From: WTFV01 sp965203525
GTDB lineage: Bacteria > Acidobacteriota > Vicinamibacteria > Vicinamibacterales > UBA8438
Length of the DNA stretch: 64,000 nt
NCBI GenBank assembly: GCA_965203525.1
Contig: OZ241898.1
Coordinates: forward strand, 3,286,001-3,350,000
Direction of reading: 5' to 3'
The notes beneath the pieces are model-generated. The model was not told the origin of the DNA, did not search any database, and worked only from the letters and a program-made list of their open reading frames with translations. A program made the translations under genes and the position numbers. Positions 17,174-24,715 of the stretch are shown here, piece by piece. Numbering within the stretch: the stretch's first letter is position 1; each line of letters begins with the position of its first letter.

Positions 17174-19480
17174 TCAGTCCGGCCCGAGATGAATCTCTCC
17201 CTCCCAGCGAGGGTGGATGCCGCCGTCCTCCTGGCCGGTCCTTATCGCCGCGATACCGTATTCCGGGAGAGGGACCTCCCTCACGCACGCGGCGCCAATC
17301 GCGAACCGGAAGCGGAATTCTTCGTAACCATGCCGCTGGCGACGAACGGGGAGGTCGCCCGGAACGACCGGGTACACGCGCAGGAAAAGCGGCGCGCCGA
17401 CGTCATCCGGTCCGCAAGGCTCCTTCACGTAGACGAGGCGGTTCTCGACAAGGTACACGTCGAAGTCGGAGTCGATCGCCGGCCGGCGTTCTCCGACCCG
17501 ATCCGCCAGATACTCGTCCGCCGTCAGCGTCGCCGCCCGCACGGGAGGAAGGGCGTCGTGCGGCAGCACGACGGCGCTGACGCAGAACCCGATTGACGTT
17601 TGCGTCCAGGGCATGAACACCCCGCTCTCCTGCCCGGCCCAGGTCCAGGTCACCACCTCGTCCGCGCAGTCCCGGGCGAACGCCTGCGCCAGCCGTCCGT
17701 CCACCAGGAGCCCGACGCCGTCCGCCTGGCGTTCGACGTGAGGCTCCATCCTTTCCCAGAACCAGGCGGCGCGATCGACCCCGCTCCATGACGTCCCCGG
17801 CGACTCGACGGACCAGAGCCAGAATCTTCTCCCGTTAGCACGCGGCGTGCCTTCGAACAGCATGGTGTCTCCGGGTGCTCGGGGGAAGTCTCTTTCGAAC
17901 AGCAGGTTCTCTCTGGGTGACCTGTCGTTACTGGCCAGGTGGTCAATCCCGTACCGCGGAAGAAACGCGGCGGCGGTTCCCTCCTTTCGGGCGCGCAGGT
18001 AGTCCCAGGAATTGACCAGGCCGTCCAGATTCACCACCGGGAAGCGCGAGAAGTACCCCATCACGCCGGAAGTCCTGGTCCCGACCACGCTGTCCCCGGG
18101 CAGCACGCGATCCATGACCATGACGCTCATGAGCCTGGAAACCATCCCGTTGCGGACGTCTAGATCCATTCTGGAGTCGACGAACCGGAACGGAGCCGCA
18201 AAATCCATCGCCGCGAACAGGAATACCGCTCCGACAGCGACAATCCCCGAGCCGGGAATCCTGAACGCAAGGTGCGAATCCGGACCGCCGAAACGGCGAA
18301 CGAGGTATATGGCGACGTAGCATCTGGCAGGAACGACGAGCGCCTCCATCAGATAGGCCGGAACGAAGTACCAGTCATATCTCCACAAAGAGGTTACGGT
18401 GAGCACGCTCTGCGCGAACTTGGCCAGATGGCCCGCCGCCAGGCCGAACACCCCCACCAGGAACGCCAGCAGCAGCCAGTCGTCCCGGCCGCGGGAGCGG
18501 CGGGAGAACCACCAGACCAGCCCCGCGTAGACGCACACCTCCAGCGCGATCAGGAGTTCGTAGTCGAAGAAACCCGTCCTCAGAAAGCGAAGGACGTTCC
18601 CCGGCAGGCTGTATCCGTCTCCCTGTTCCCAACGGAATTGCGACATCCATTGCCTGACCGCGGCGCTCACCGGCACGATGCCGCCGAAGACGACGCCGTT
18701 CCAGGCGAAGTACGCCAGGATCCCGGCGACGGCCCCCGACAACGGCGCCGCCGCGTTCAGCGCGAGCACGGAGCGGCCCCATCCGCGCCAGCCGCCTCGG
18801 CGAGCGCGCGGGGATGGCCCATCGACAGAAAGCCCCCCCTCCCCGGAAAGGGTGGAAGGAAGCCGGTCCGACCACTCGACCAGGCACAGCGCCGCCGTCG
18901 CCGCCACCGCGACGGCGACGTACTCCAGGCGCACCCAGGGCAGGGCGAAGGCGACCGCCGCCAGCGGCCAACGCCACCGCCCCGGATCCCGCGCGAAGAG
19001 ACAGACGGCCAGCAGGAACAGACCCAGCAGGAACAGACCCGCGGCCGCCTCCAGCCCCAGGAACAGGGCCGGATTCCCGTAGAGCGCCGGCAGCGCCGCG
19101 AACAGGAGAATCCACGGCAGCCGCGCCGCCCGCGCCGCGCCGGCGGCCAGCGCCACGCCCCCGGCGACCAGCATGATCTCGAACGCCTTGATCGCGAACA
19201 GCGCCTCCGTCTTGTCGAACACCCAGTAGAAGGGCGTGATCAGAAACAGCCAGAGCGGGTGGTAGCCGTTGGTCCGGGTGATGCCGCCATCGAACGTCGA
19301 GAACTCGCCCCCGGCCATGTGCCAGGCAATCTGGAAGTAGTAGAACGAATCGTCCTCATTGACGTCGCGGACCAGGTTGACGAGGTCGAAGCGGTCGAGC
19401 AGGTACCAGGCGAACGCCGCCCCGTAGGCCAGGATGCCGGCGATGAACAGGGCGAACGACGCGCGACGCAAGCGGCTCAA
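17174..19480 (-). CDS. Multi-pass membrane protein, GT-C glycosyltransferase-like
   Basis: The 768-residue protein has about ten membrane segments in its first 460 residues and a large soluble C-terminal domain. An early loop carries 'DVNEDDSFYYFQIAWHM' and 'TRTNGYHPLWLF', like the acidic first-loop motif of lipid-linked-sugar GT-C enzymes (PMT/ArnT/GT39 type). A transferase using polyprenyl-phosphate sugars is therefore the best guess. Start is TTG at 19480 with no clear ribosome-binding site. It lies 31 bases after the fused quinoprotein gene on the same strand. An unusual Pro/Gly/Arg-rich insert (about residues 205-235) between membrane segments looks like inserted repeat DNA kept in frame. 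Confidence 0.6.
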   Translation of the reverse strand: MSRLRRASFALFIAGILAYGAAFAWYLLDRFDLVNLVRDVNEDDSFYYFQIAWHMAGGEFSTFDGGITRTNGYHPLWLFLITPFYWVFDKTEALFAIKAFEIMLVAGGVALAAGAARAARLPWILLFAALPALYGNPALFLGLEAAAGLFLLGLFLLAVCLFARDPGRWRWPLAAVAFALPWVRLEYVAVAVAATAALCLVEWSDRLPSTLSGEGGLSVDGPSPRARRGGWRGWGRSVLALNAAAPLSGAVAGILAYFAWNGVVFGGIVPVSAAVRQWMSQFRWEQGDGYSLPGNVLRFLRTGFFDYELLIALEVCVYAGLVWWFSRRSRGRDDWLLLAFLVGVFGLAAGHLAKFAQSVLTVTSLWRYDWYFVPAYLMEALVVPARCYVAIYLVRRFGGPDSHLAFRIPGSGIVAVGAVFLFAAMDFAAPFRFVDSRMDLDVRNGMVSRLMSVMVMDRVLPGDSVVGTRTSGVMGYFSRFPVVNLDGLVNSWDYLRARKEGTAAAFLPRYGIDHLASNDRSPRENLLFERDFPRAPGDTMLFEGTPRANGRRFWLWSVESPGTSWSGVDRAAWFWERMEPHVERQADGVGLLVDGRLAQAFARDCADEVVTWTWAGQESGVFMPWTQTSIGFCVSAVVLPHDALPPVRAATLTADEYLADRVGERRPAIDSDFDVYLVENRLVYVKEPCGPDDVGAPLFLRVYPVVPGDLPVRRQRHGYEEFRFRFAIGAACVREVPLPEYGIAAIRTGQEDGGIHPRWEGEIHLGPD

Positions 19481-19511
19481 GGGCGCGGACCCAGCACTTC
19501 GGGAACCTCCA

Positions 19512-22103
19512 CTACTCGTCCAGGCCGAACGTGTAAACGGTGTTCCCCACCGCCATCGTGACGTACTGCGCGCCGCCGACGGCGTAGGTCATCGGGTTGG
19601 CGTTGACCGGGCCGCCGAGCGGAATGCGCCAGAGCTCCTCCCCGCTCTCCGCGTCGAGGGCGAAGAACCAGCCGTCGACGGTCGCGCCGAACACGAGGCC
19701 GCCGGCGGTGGCCAGCACGCCGGTGCGGGCGCGCGGCTTCATCTCGAACTCCCAGCGGACGTCGCCGGTGGCCGGATCGATGGCCCGGATGGCGCTCCGG
19801 TAGTTGTCCATCGGTTGCGGCGACTGGACGCCCCCGCCGGTGTAGCGTTCGCCTTCCTCGTACTCCTCGTCGCGGATGAAGTACTCGCCCTCGCCGTCGA
19901 ACGCGTTGACGTACAGCAAGCCGGTGCGCGGGCTGTAGGCCGGCGACCACCAGTTGGTCCCCCCGCCGGCGGGCGGCGCCACCACCGTCCCGTCCGGGGT
20001 CGGGAAGGTGTCGGGCAGCCGGATCGGGCGGCCGTTCTCGTCGAGCCCTTCCGCCCAGGTCTGGAGCGCGAACGGCTTGCCGAGCAGGAACTCCCCGGTC
20101 TCGCGATCCAGCGTGTAGTAGAACGCGTTGCGGTTCGCCCACAGCATCGCCTTGCGCGGCGCGCCGTTCATCTCGACGTCCGCGAGCACCGGGATCTGGA
20201 TGGCGTCCCAGTCGTGGACGTCGTGCGGCGTGAACTGGAAGTACCAGCGCATTTCGCCGGTGTCGCCGTCCAGGGCGAGCACGGAGTCCGCGTACAGGTT
20301 GTCCCCCTCGCGCACCTCGCCGTTCCAGTCGGGGCCGGGGTTGCCGGTGCCCCAGTAGACCAGGTTCAGCTCGGGGTCGTAGGAGCCGGTGATCCAGGTC
20401 GGCGAGCCGCCGGTGCGCCAGGAGTCGCCGGCCCAGGTCCGGTTGTCGGGATGGTCCGGGCCGGGGATCGTCCAGGTGCGCCATGCGCGCTCGCCGGTCT
20501 CGGCGTCGTACGAGTCGAGGAAGCCGCGGATGCCGAACTCGCCGCCGGCGATGCCGGTCACCACCCGGTCCTTGACGACGAGCGGCGCCGCCGTCTTGCT
20601 GTAGCCGCTCCGGTAGTCCGCCACCTCGGCATCCCACACGACGTGGCCGCTGCGCGCGTCGATGGCGACCAGGTGGGCGTCGAGCGTGCTCATGTAGAGC
20701 GTCTCGCCCAGGATGGCGACGCCGCGGTTGTTGCGCCCGCAGCAGATGCGCAGGTCGTCGGGCAGCGGATGCTCGTAGCGCCACCACGGGCGCCCGGTGG
20801 TCGCGTCGACCGCCGTCACGTTGCTGGGCGACTCGGTGATGAACATCACGCCGTCGACGACGAGCGGGGTCGTCTCCGCCCGGTCGAGCTGGCGGATGTT
20901 GTAGGCCCACTTCAGCTCCAGATCCGCGACGTTGGTCCGATTGATCCGGTCGAGCCGGCTGAAGCGCTGGCCGTCGAGCGTGCCGTTGTACATCAGCCAG
21001 TTGTGCGGCTCGTCCGCCGCGTTGAGCAGGCGCTCCCAGGTGACCGGCGCGAACCGCGGCACGCCGTCGCCGGCCGCCGGCTCCTGCGAAGTCAGCAGCG
21101 GAGGAAGCTCCGGCGCCGGGAAGTACGCGACCATCCGGCCGCGGTTGGTTCCGAGCCAGATCTCTCCGCCGACCCGGATGGCGGCGGTGGACGCGGCGAA
21201 CCCGTCGATCCGCGGATGCCGGAAGATCCGCCGGACCTCCAGCGTCCGGGGATCGATGACCGCCACGTTCGACGTCTCCTCCGGCGTCCCGTAGTCCCCG
21301 TGGCCGGCGGCCAGGATCGATGCGCCGCCGTCGACGAACCGCAGGTTGTCAGGCCGGAAGCCGACCGGCACCACGTCCTTCTGCCGCGGCGTCCTGCCGC
21401 GCGACAGCCGCGTGAGCTTCTCGCCCCGCCAGCCGGCCACGTACAGCCAGCGCCCGTCAGGCGAGATCTCCAGACCGTTCGGCGTCGTGTCGTCCGTGCC
21501 CGGGATCACGGACCAGCCGCCGGCGGTGCTCCACTCCCATACGTCACCGGTGGACGTGCTGGTCGCGGCGAAGCCGCCCTCGGGCAGGGCCACGACCGAG
21601 TTGAGGCGCAGCCCCTCCGGCGCCACGGCGCACCCGACCCAGGCCAGCGTCACCGGCGCCGCGCCGGCGTCGAGCTCGAACACCTCGATCGACTCCCGCC
21701 GGCCGTGGTGCACGACGTACAACGCGTGCACTCCGCCCGTCCCCGGCCGCAGGTAGAGACCGTGCGCCCTGAACTCGTCCTGCCCGAGCTCCGCCGCGTC
21801 GAGGGGACCCGGACACGAGGGATAGGTCGCCGTGTCGAGCCGCTCGGTCCTGTCCGCCGTCGGGAAAAGGACCGAAGTGGTCTTGTCGGCCACGTCGATG
21901 AGGTGGATCCGGCCACCCTCCTGGTTTCCGGACGCGACGACCCACTCGCCGCCGGGCACGATGGCGAGATCTTCCGGACCGATCAGGCCGCAGATGAACC
22001 GGACGTCGCCCACCGGCTCGCAGCCCTCCGGTTGCCCGGCAAGCACCCAGGTTCCAGACAACGCCAGCGCGGCACACAAGGCCAACGACTTTCGTGATCT
22101 CAC
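19512..22103 (-). CDS. SMP-30-like propeller fused to a PQQ dehydrogenase
   Basis: GTG at 22103 has GGAG about nine bases upstream and starts a signal peptide ('VRSRKSLALCAALALSGTWV'). Residues about 30-325 look like a gluconolactonase/SMP-30 or strictosidine-synthase propeller ('GPEDLAIVPGGEWVVASGNQ', 'DTTPNGLEISPDGRWLYVAG'). From about residue 340 a complete quinoprotein dehydrogenase follows: 'NWLMYNGTLDGQRFSRLD', the vicinal Cys pair 'RICCGRNNRG', 'YWGTGNPGPDW' and 'HDVHDWDAIQIP'. The D-W-D motif again suggests lanthanide use. Placing an oxidase and a possible lactonase/sensor propeller in one 863-residue chain is unusual. It likely acts in the periplasm. Confidence 0.82.
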   Translation of the reverse strand: MRSRKSLALCAALALSGTWVLAGQPEGCEPVGDVRFICGLIGPEDLAIVPGGEWVVASGNQEGGRIHLIDVADKTTSVLFPTADRTERLDTATYPSCPGPLDAAELGQDEFRAHGLYLRPGTGGVHALYVVHHGRRESIEVFELDAGAAPVTLAWVGCAVAPEGLRLNSVVALPEGGFAATSTSTGDVWEWSTAGGWSVIPGTDDTTPNGLEISPDGRWLYVAGWRGEKLTRLSRGRTPRQKDVVPVGFRPDNLRFVDGGASILAAGHGDYGTPEETSNVAVIDPRTLEVRRIFRHPRIDGFAASTAAIRVGGEIWLGTNRGRMVAYFPAPELPPLLTSQEPAAGDGVPRFAPVTWERLLNAADEPHNWLMYNGTLDGQRFSRLDRINRTNVADLELKWAYNIRQLDRAETTPLVVDGVMFITESPSNVTAVDATTGRPWWRYEHPLPDDLRICCGRNNRGVAILGETLYMSTLDAHLVAIDARSGHVVWDAEVADYRSGYSKTAAPLVVKDRVVTGIAGGEFGIRGFLDSYDAETGERAWRTWTIPGPDHPDNRTWAGDSWRTGGSPTWITGSYDPELNLVYWGTGNPGPDWNGEVREGDNLYADSVLALDGDTGEMRWYFQFTPHDVHDWDAIQIPVLADVEMNGAPRKAMLWANRNAFYYTLDRETGEFLLGKPFALQTWAEGLDENGRPIRLPDTFPTPDGTVVAPPAGGGTNWWSPAYSPRTGLLYVNAFDGEGEYFIRDEEYEEGERYTGGGVQSPQPMDNYRSAIRAIDPATGDVRWEFEMKPRARTGVLATAGGLVFGATVDGWFFALDAESGEELWRIPLGGPVNANPMTYAVGGAQYVTMAVGNTVYTFGLDE

Positions 22104-22269
22104 GGCGTCTCTCTCCTCCGGGCCGCACAATCGGCGGCTCCGCGCCAAGCCCGAGCGAGACCGAGCCGGTCGCCCCCGGCTCCACCCGGCGGCGGGTGAA
22201 CATGGCGATCTTCGCGATGATACTTCAGGGGGAAATCGGTGACGGGCGGTCCGGACGGCGGGCGCGGCG

Positions 22270-23214
22270 CTACACGACGCGATGCAGCAGGTCCTCGCCG
22301 GACGCGAGCCGCCGGCAGTTCTCCACCGCCACCGCGATGCTCCGCTCCAGCGTTTCGCGCGTCAGCCAGGCGCGGTGCGGCGTGCAGACCACGTTGTCGA
22401 GGGCGAGAAGCGCACTGCCGGCAGGCGTCGGCTCGGTCTCGAAGACGTCGAGGCCGGCGGCGGCGACGCGGCCGGCCCGCAGCGCCGCGACGAGCGCCGC
22501 CTCGTCGATCAGCCCCCCGCGCGCCGTGTTGACGATCACCGCGCCCGGCTTCATGCGGGCGATGGCGTCCCGATCGATCAGGCGCTCGGTCTCGGGCGTG
22601 AGCGGGACGTGGAGCGAGACCACGTCGCTTTCGGTGAGCAGTTCGCCCAGCGGCCAGCGCTCGCCTGCCGCGTCCGGTTTCCCGCTCCGGCTGGCGAACA
22701 GGACGCGCGCGCCCAGCGCCTGCAGAACCGGGGCGAGCCGGCGCGGCACGGCGCCGTACCCGACCAGCCCGACGGTCCGACCGCGCACCTCGCCGCAGCG
22801 GTCCTGGAGGTCCGCCGGCAGCCCCCAGCCCCGCCCGGCGCGGGTCGCCGCGTCGAGCCGGCTCACGTGCCGCAACGCGCCCAGCATGAGCAGCAGGGTC
22901 ATCTCCGCGACGGCCTGCGTGTTCGTGCCGGGCATGTTGCAGACGGCGACGCCGCGCCGCCGGGCCGCCGCCAGATCGATGGTGTTGACGCCGACCCCGA
23001 TCTTCTGGATCAGGCGCAGGCGGGGCGCCACGGAGACGTCCTCCGCGGTGACCGGCTCGAGCAGGTGCCAGAGCGCCTCCATCCCGGGCCGGAGCCGCCG
23101 GAAACGCTCGCGGTCGGACGGCGCGCAGACGGCGACGGCGAATCCCTCGCGCCCGAGTTCCGCGAACCGGGCCGTCAGACCGGGACCGGCCGCGTGGTGG
23201 TAGACGACGCGCAT
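22270..23214 (-). CDS. D-2-hydroxyacid dehydrogenase family protein
   Basis: The 314-residue product follows the D-isomer 2-hydroxyacid dehydrogenase plan. It has a catalytic domain ('IQKIGVGVNTIDLAAARRRG', 'MPGTNTQAVAEM'), an NAD(P)-binding segment 'TVGLVGYGAVPRRLAPVLQA', 'SLHVPLTPETERLID', 'VIVNTARGGLIDEAALV' and the His/Glu residues 'DVFETEP' and 'CTPHRAW'. The usual third glycine of GxGxxG is proline (GYGAVP). No Shine-Dalgarno is visible before the ATG. It is divergent from the kinase-enolase pair, with 126 bases between. It may interconvert a 2-oxoacid and a 2-hydroxyacid such as hydroxypyruvate/glycerate, or a phosphonate analogue. Confidence 0.85.
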   Translation of the reverse strand: MRVVYHHAAGPGLTARFAELGREGFAVAVCAPSDRERFRRLRPGMEALWHLLEPVTAEDVSVAPRLRLIQKIGVGVNTIDLAAARRRGVAVCNMPGTNTQAVAEMTLLLMLGALRHVSRLDAATRAGRGWGLPADLQDRCGEVRGRTVGLVGYGAVPRRLAPVLQALGARVLFASRSGKPDAAGERWPLGELLTESDVVSLHVPLTPETERLIDRDAIARMKPGAVIVNTARGGLIDEAALVAALRAGRVAAAGLDVFETEPTPAGSALLALDNVVCTPHRAWLTRETLERSIAVAVENCRRLASGEDLLHRVV

Positions 23215-23325
23215 GGCAGGCGGCGGCGCGGCGCGGGCGACGGCATACGGCGCGACAGCGCGACGGCGACACGGCGCTCCGGTTTCGACCTCGGAGCCAG
23301 GCCCGCGCGGGGGCCCGCTGCTCGC

Positions 23326-23331
23326 TATCAT
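23326..23331 (+). promoter_or_regulatory. -10 box of the kinase gene, near-leaderless
   Basis: TATCAT ends nine bases before the GTG at 23341; no ribosome-binding site lies between. Confidence 0.45.
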
Positions 23332-23340
23332 ACCTGGACG

Positions 23341-24378
23341 GTGCCCGAACCCGACGCCGTCGTCGTGGCCGCCCTCCGGCGCATGGGTCTCGCCGGAAGG
23401 GGCGCGCCGCCCCCGATGACGCCGCTTGCGGGCGGCGTCTCCTCGGACGTCTGGCGCGTGGATCTGCCCGCCGGGCCGATCTGCGTGAAGCGGGCGCTCC
23501 CCCGGCTGAAGGTCGACGCGGTGTGGGAGGCGCCGGTCGAGCGGAACCGCTACGAGTGGGAGTGGCTGCGCGAAGCCGGCCGCATCGTGCCGTCGAGCGT
23601 GCCGCCGCTCGTCGCGCACGATCCCGAGGCGGGCTGCTTCGCGATGGGCTTCCTGGAGCCGGCGACCCATCCCATCTGGAAGACGCAGCTCCGGGACGGC
23701 GTCGCCAGCGCGGCGACGGCGCGGGCGGTCGGGCGGCGTCTGGCCGCGATCCACGGCGCCACCGCCGGCCGCGCCGACGTGGCGGCCCGTTTCGCCACCG
23801 ACGACATCTTCCACGCGCTCCGCCTGGAGCCGTACCTCGCCGCGGCGGCGGCGCGCCACCCCGGCCTCGCGCCGGCCCTGCACGCCGTCGTTGCGCGCAC
23901 GGCGGAGACGAAACGCGCGCTGGTGCACGGCGACGTCAGCCCGAAGAACATCCTGATCGGTCCGCGGGGTCCGGTCTTCCTGGACGCCGAGTGCGCGTGG
24001 TACGGCGACCCTGCCTTCGACGCGGCGTTCTGCCTGAACCACCTGCTGCTCAAGTGCCTCTGGACGCCGCCGGCGGCCGGCGCCTTCCTGCGCGCGTTCG
24101 ACGCGCTGGCCGAGGCGTACCTCGCGGGCGTGCGCTGGGAGGCGCGGGCCGCGCTCGAGGAGCGGGCGGCGCACCTGCTGCCCGGCCTGCTTCTCGCCCG
24201 CGTAGACGGCAAGTCGCCCGTGGAATACCTCACCGCGGAGGACGACCGGGAGCTCGTGCGGCGCACCGCCCGGGCCCTGATCGGGAAGCCGCCGGCGGCC
24301 CTCGGCGCCGTGCGGGAGGCGTGGGCCGCGACGCTCGCCGACCGGCGCGGCGGCGGCGGCGGACCACCGGCGTGCTGA
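23341..24378 (+). CDS. APH-family small-molecule kinase
   Basis: The 345-residue protein has the aminoglycoside-phosphotransferase/choline-kinase fold: 'PLAGGVSSDVWRVD' (nucleotide loop), 'ICVKRALPRLKVD' (Lys), 'LVHGDVSPKNIL' (catalytic Asp and Asn) and 'VFLDAECAWYGDPAFD' (metal-binding Asp). GTG at 23341 is the start because a -10 box sits just before it. The substrate is unknown. Its partners, a 2-hydroxyacid dehydrogenase and an enolase paralogue, make a hydroxyacid kinase (for example a glycerate-like substrate) more plausible than antibiotic resistance. The 3' end merges into a degenerate 72-base tandem repeat. Confidence 0.82.
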   Translation: MPEPDAVVVAALRRMGLAGRGAPPPMTPLAGGVSSDVWRVDLPAGPICVKRALPRLKVDAVWEAPVERNRYEWEWLREAGRIVPSSVPPLVAHDPEAGCFAMGFLEPATHPIWKTQLRDGVASAATARAVGRRLAAIHGATAGRADVAARFATDDIFHALRLEPYLAAAAARHPGLAPALHAVVARTAETKRALVHGDVSPKNILIGPRGPVFLDAECAWYGDPAFDAAFCLNHLLLKCLWTPPAAGAFLRAFDALAEAYLAGVRWEARAALEERAAHLLPGLLLARVDGKSPVEYLTAEDDRELVRRTARALIGKPPAALGAVREAWAATLADRRGGGGGPPAC

Positions 24379-24576
24379 ACGCGCGGTGGTCGTCCGTCTC
24401 GCGGGACAGGGGCGCGGGGGCGCGGCGGCGGTGGACCACCGGCGTGCTGAACGCCGCCTCGCGCTGCGTCCCTTCCGCGGCGTGCCGGCCGGCGCGGCGG
24501 CGATGGACGACCGGCGGGAGACCTCGGCCGCGGCGCGGGCGGTGCGGGCGGCCGGACCCGCGGCGCGCGCCGCGCG
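24361..24576. repeat. Degenerate 72-base tandem repeat, about three units
   Basis: Units start at 24361, 24433 and 24504. The first 22 bases ('ggaccaccggcgtgctgaac'...) are identical in units 1 and 2 and decayed in unit 3. Each unit ends in a similar GCG/GGC-rich run. The array begins inside the kinase stop region. Confidence 0.8.
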
Positions 24577-24590
24577 GACAAGATGCTTCC

Positions 24591-24677
24591 ATGCGCACGA
24601 CCACCTCGTCACGAACGATTGAACGGGTGTCGGCCCGCCGGGTGCGGGGCGCAGAGCAAAGCGTGAACGCCAAATGA
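24591..24677 (+). CDS. Decoy mini-ORF copying the enolase N-terminus
   Basis: A 28-residue ORF begins ATG at 24591 and encodes 'SRTIERVSARRVRG', copying the enolase start. It ends in TGA at 24675-24677, overlapping the enolase ATG as ATGA. The shared part is a perfect 33-base repeat (24612-24644 and 24683-24715, offset 71). This is probably a duplication by-product; it could feed ribosomes to the enolase by re-initiation, since neither start has a clear Shine-Dalgarno. Confidence 0.4.
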   Translation: MRTTTSSRTIERVSARRVRGAEQSVNAK

Positions 24678-24715
24678 GAAGGCGAACGATTGAACGGGTG
24701 TCGGCCCGCCGGGTG
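24612..24715. repeat. Perfect 33-base direct repeat, offset 71 bases
   Basis: 'cgaacgattgaacgggtgtc' plus 13 further bases are identical at 24612-24644 and 24683-24715, duplicating the first codons of the enolase gene. Confidence 0.92.

Noticed and set aside
23341..24378. Aminoglycoside resistance gene
   Set aside because: The fold is shared by many small-molecule kinases; the neighbours suggest metabolism and no resistance-type similarity is evident.
24361..24576. Regular 72-base repeats considered as a CRISPR array
   Set aside because: Units decay progressively, there are no unique spacers of constant length and no cas genes are present.
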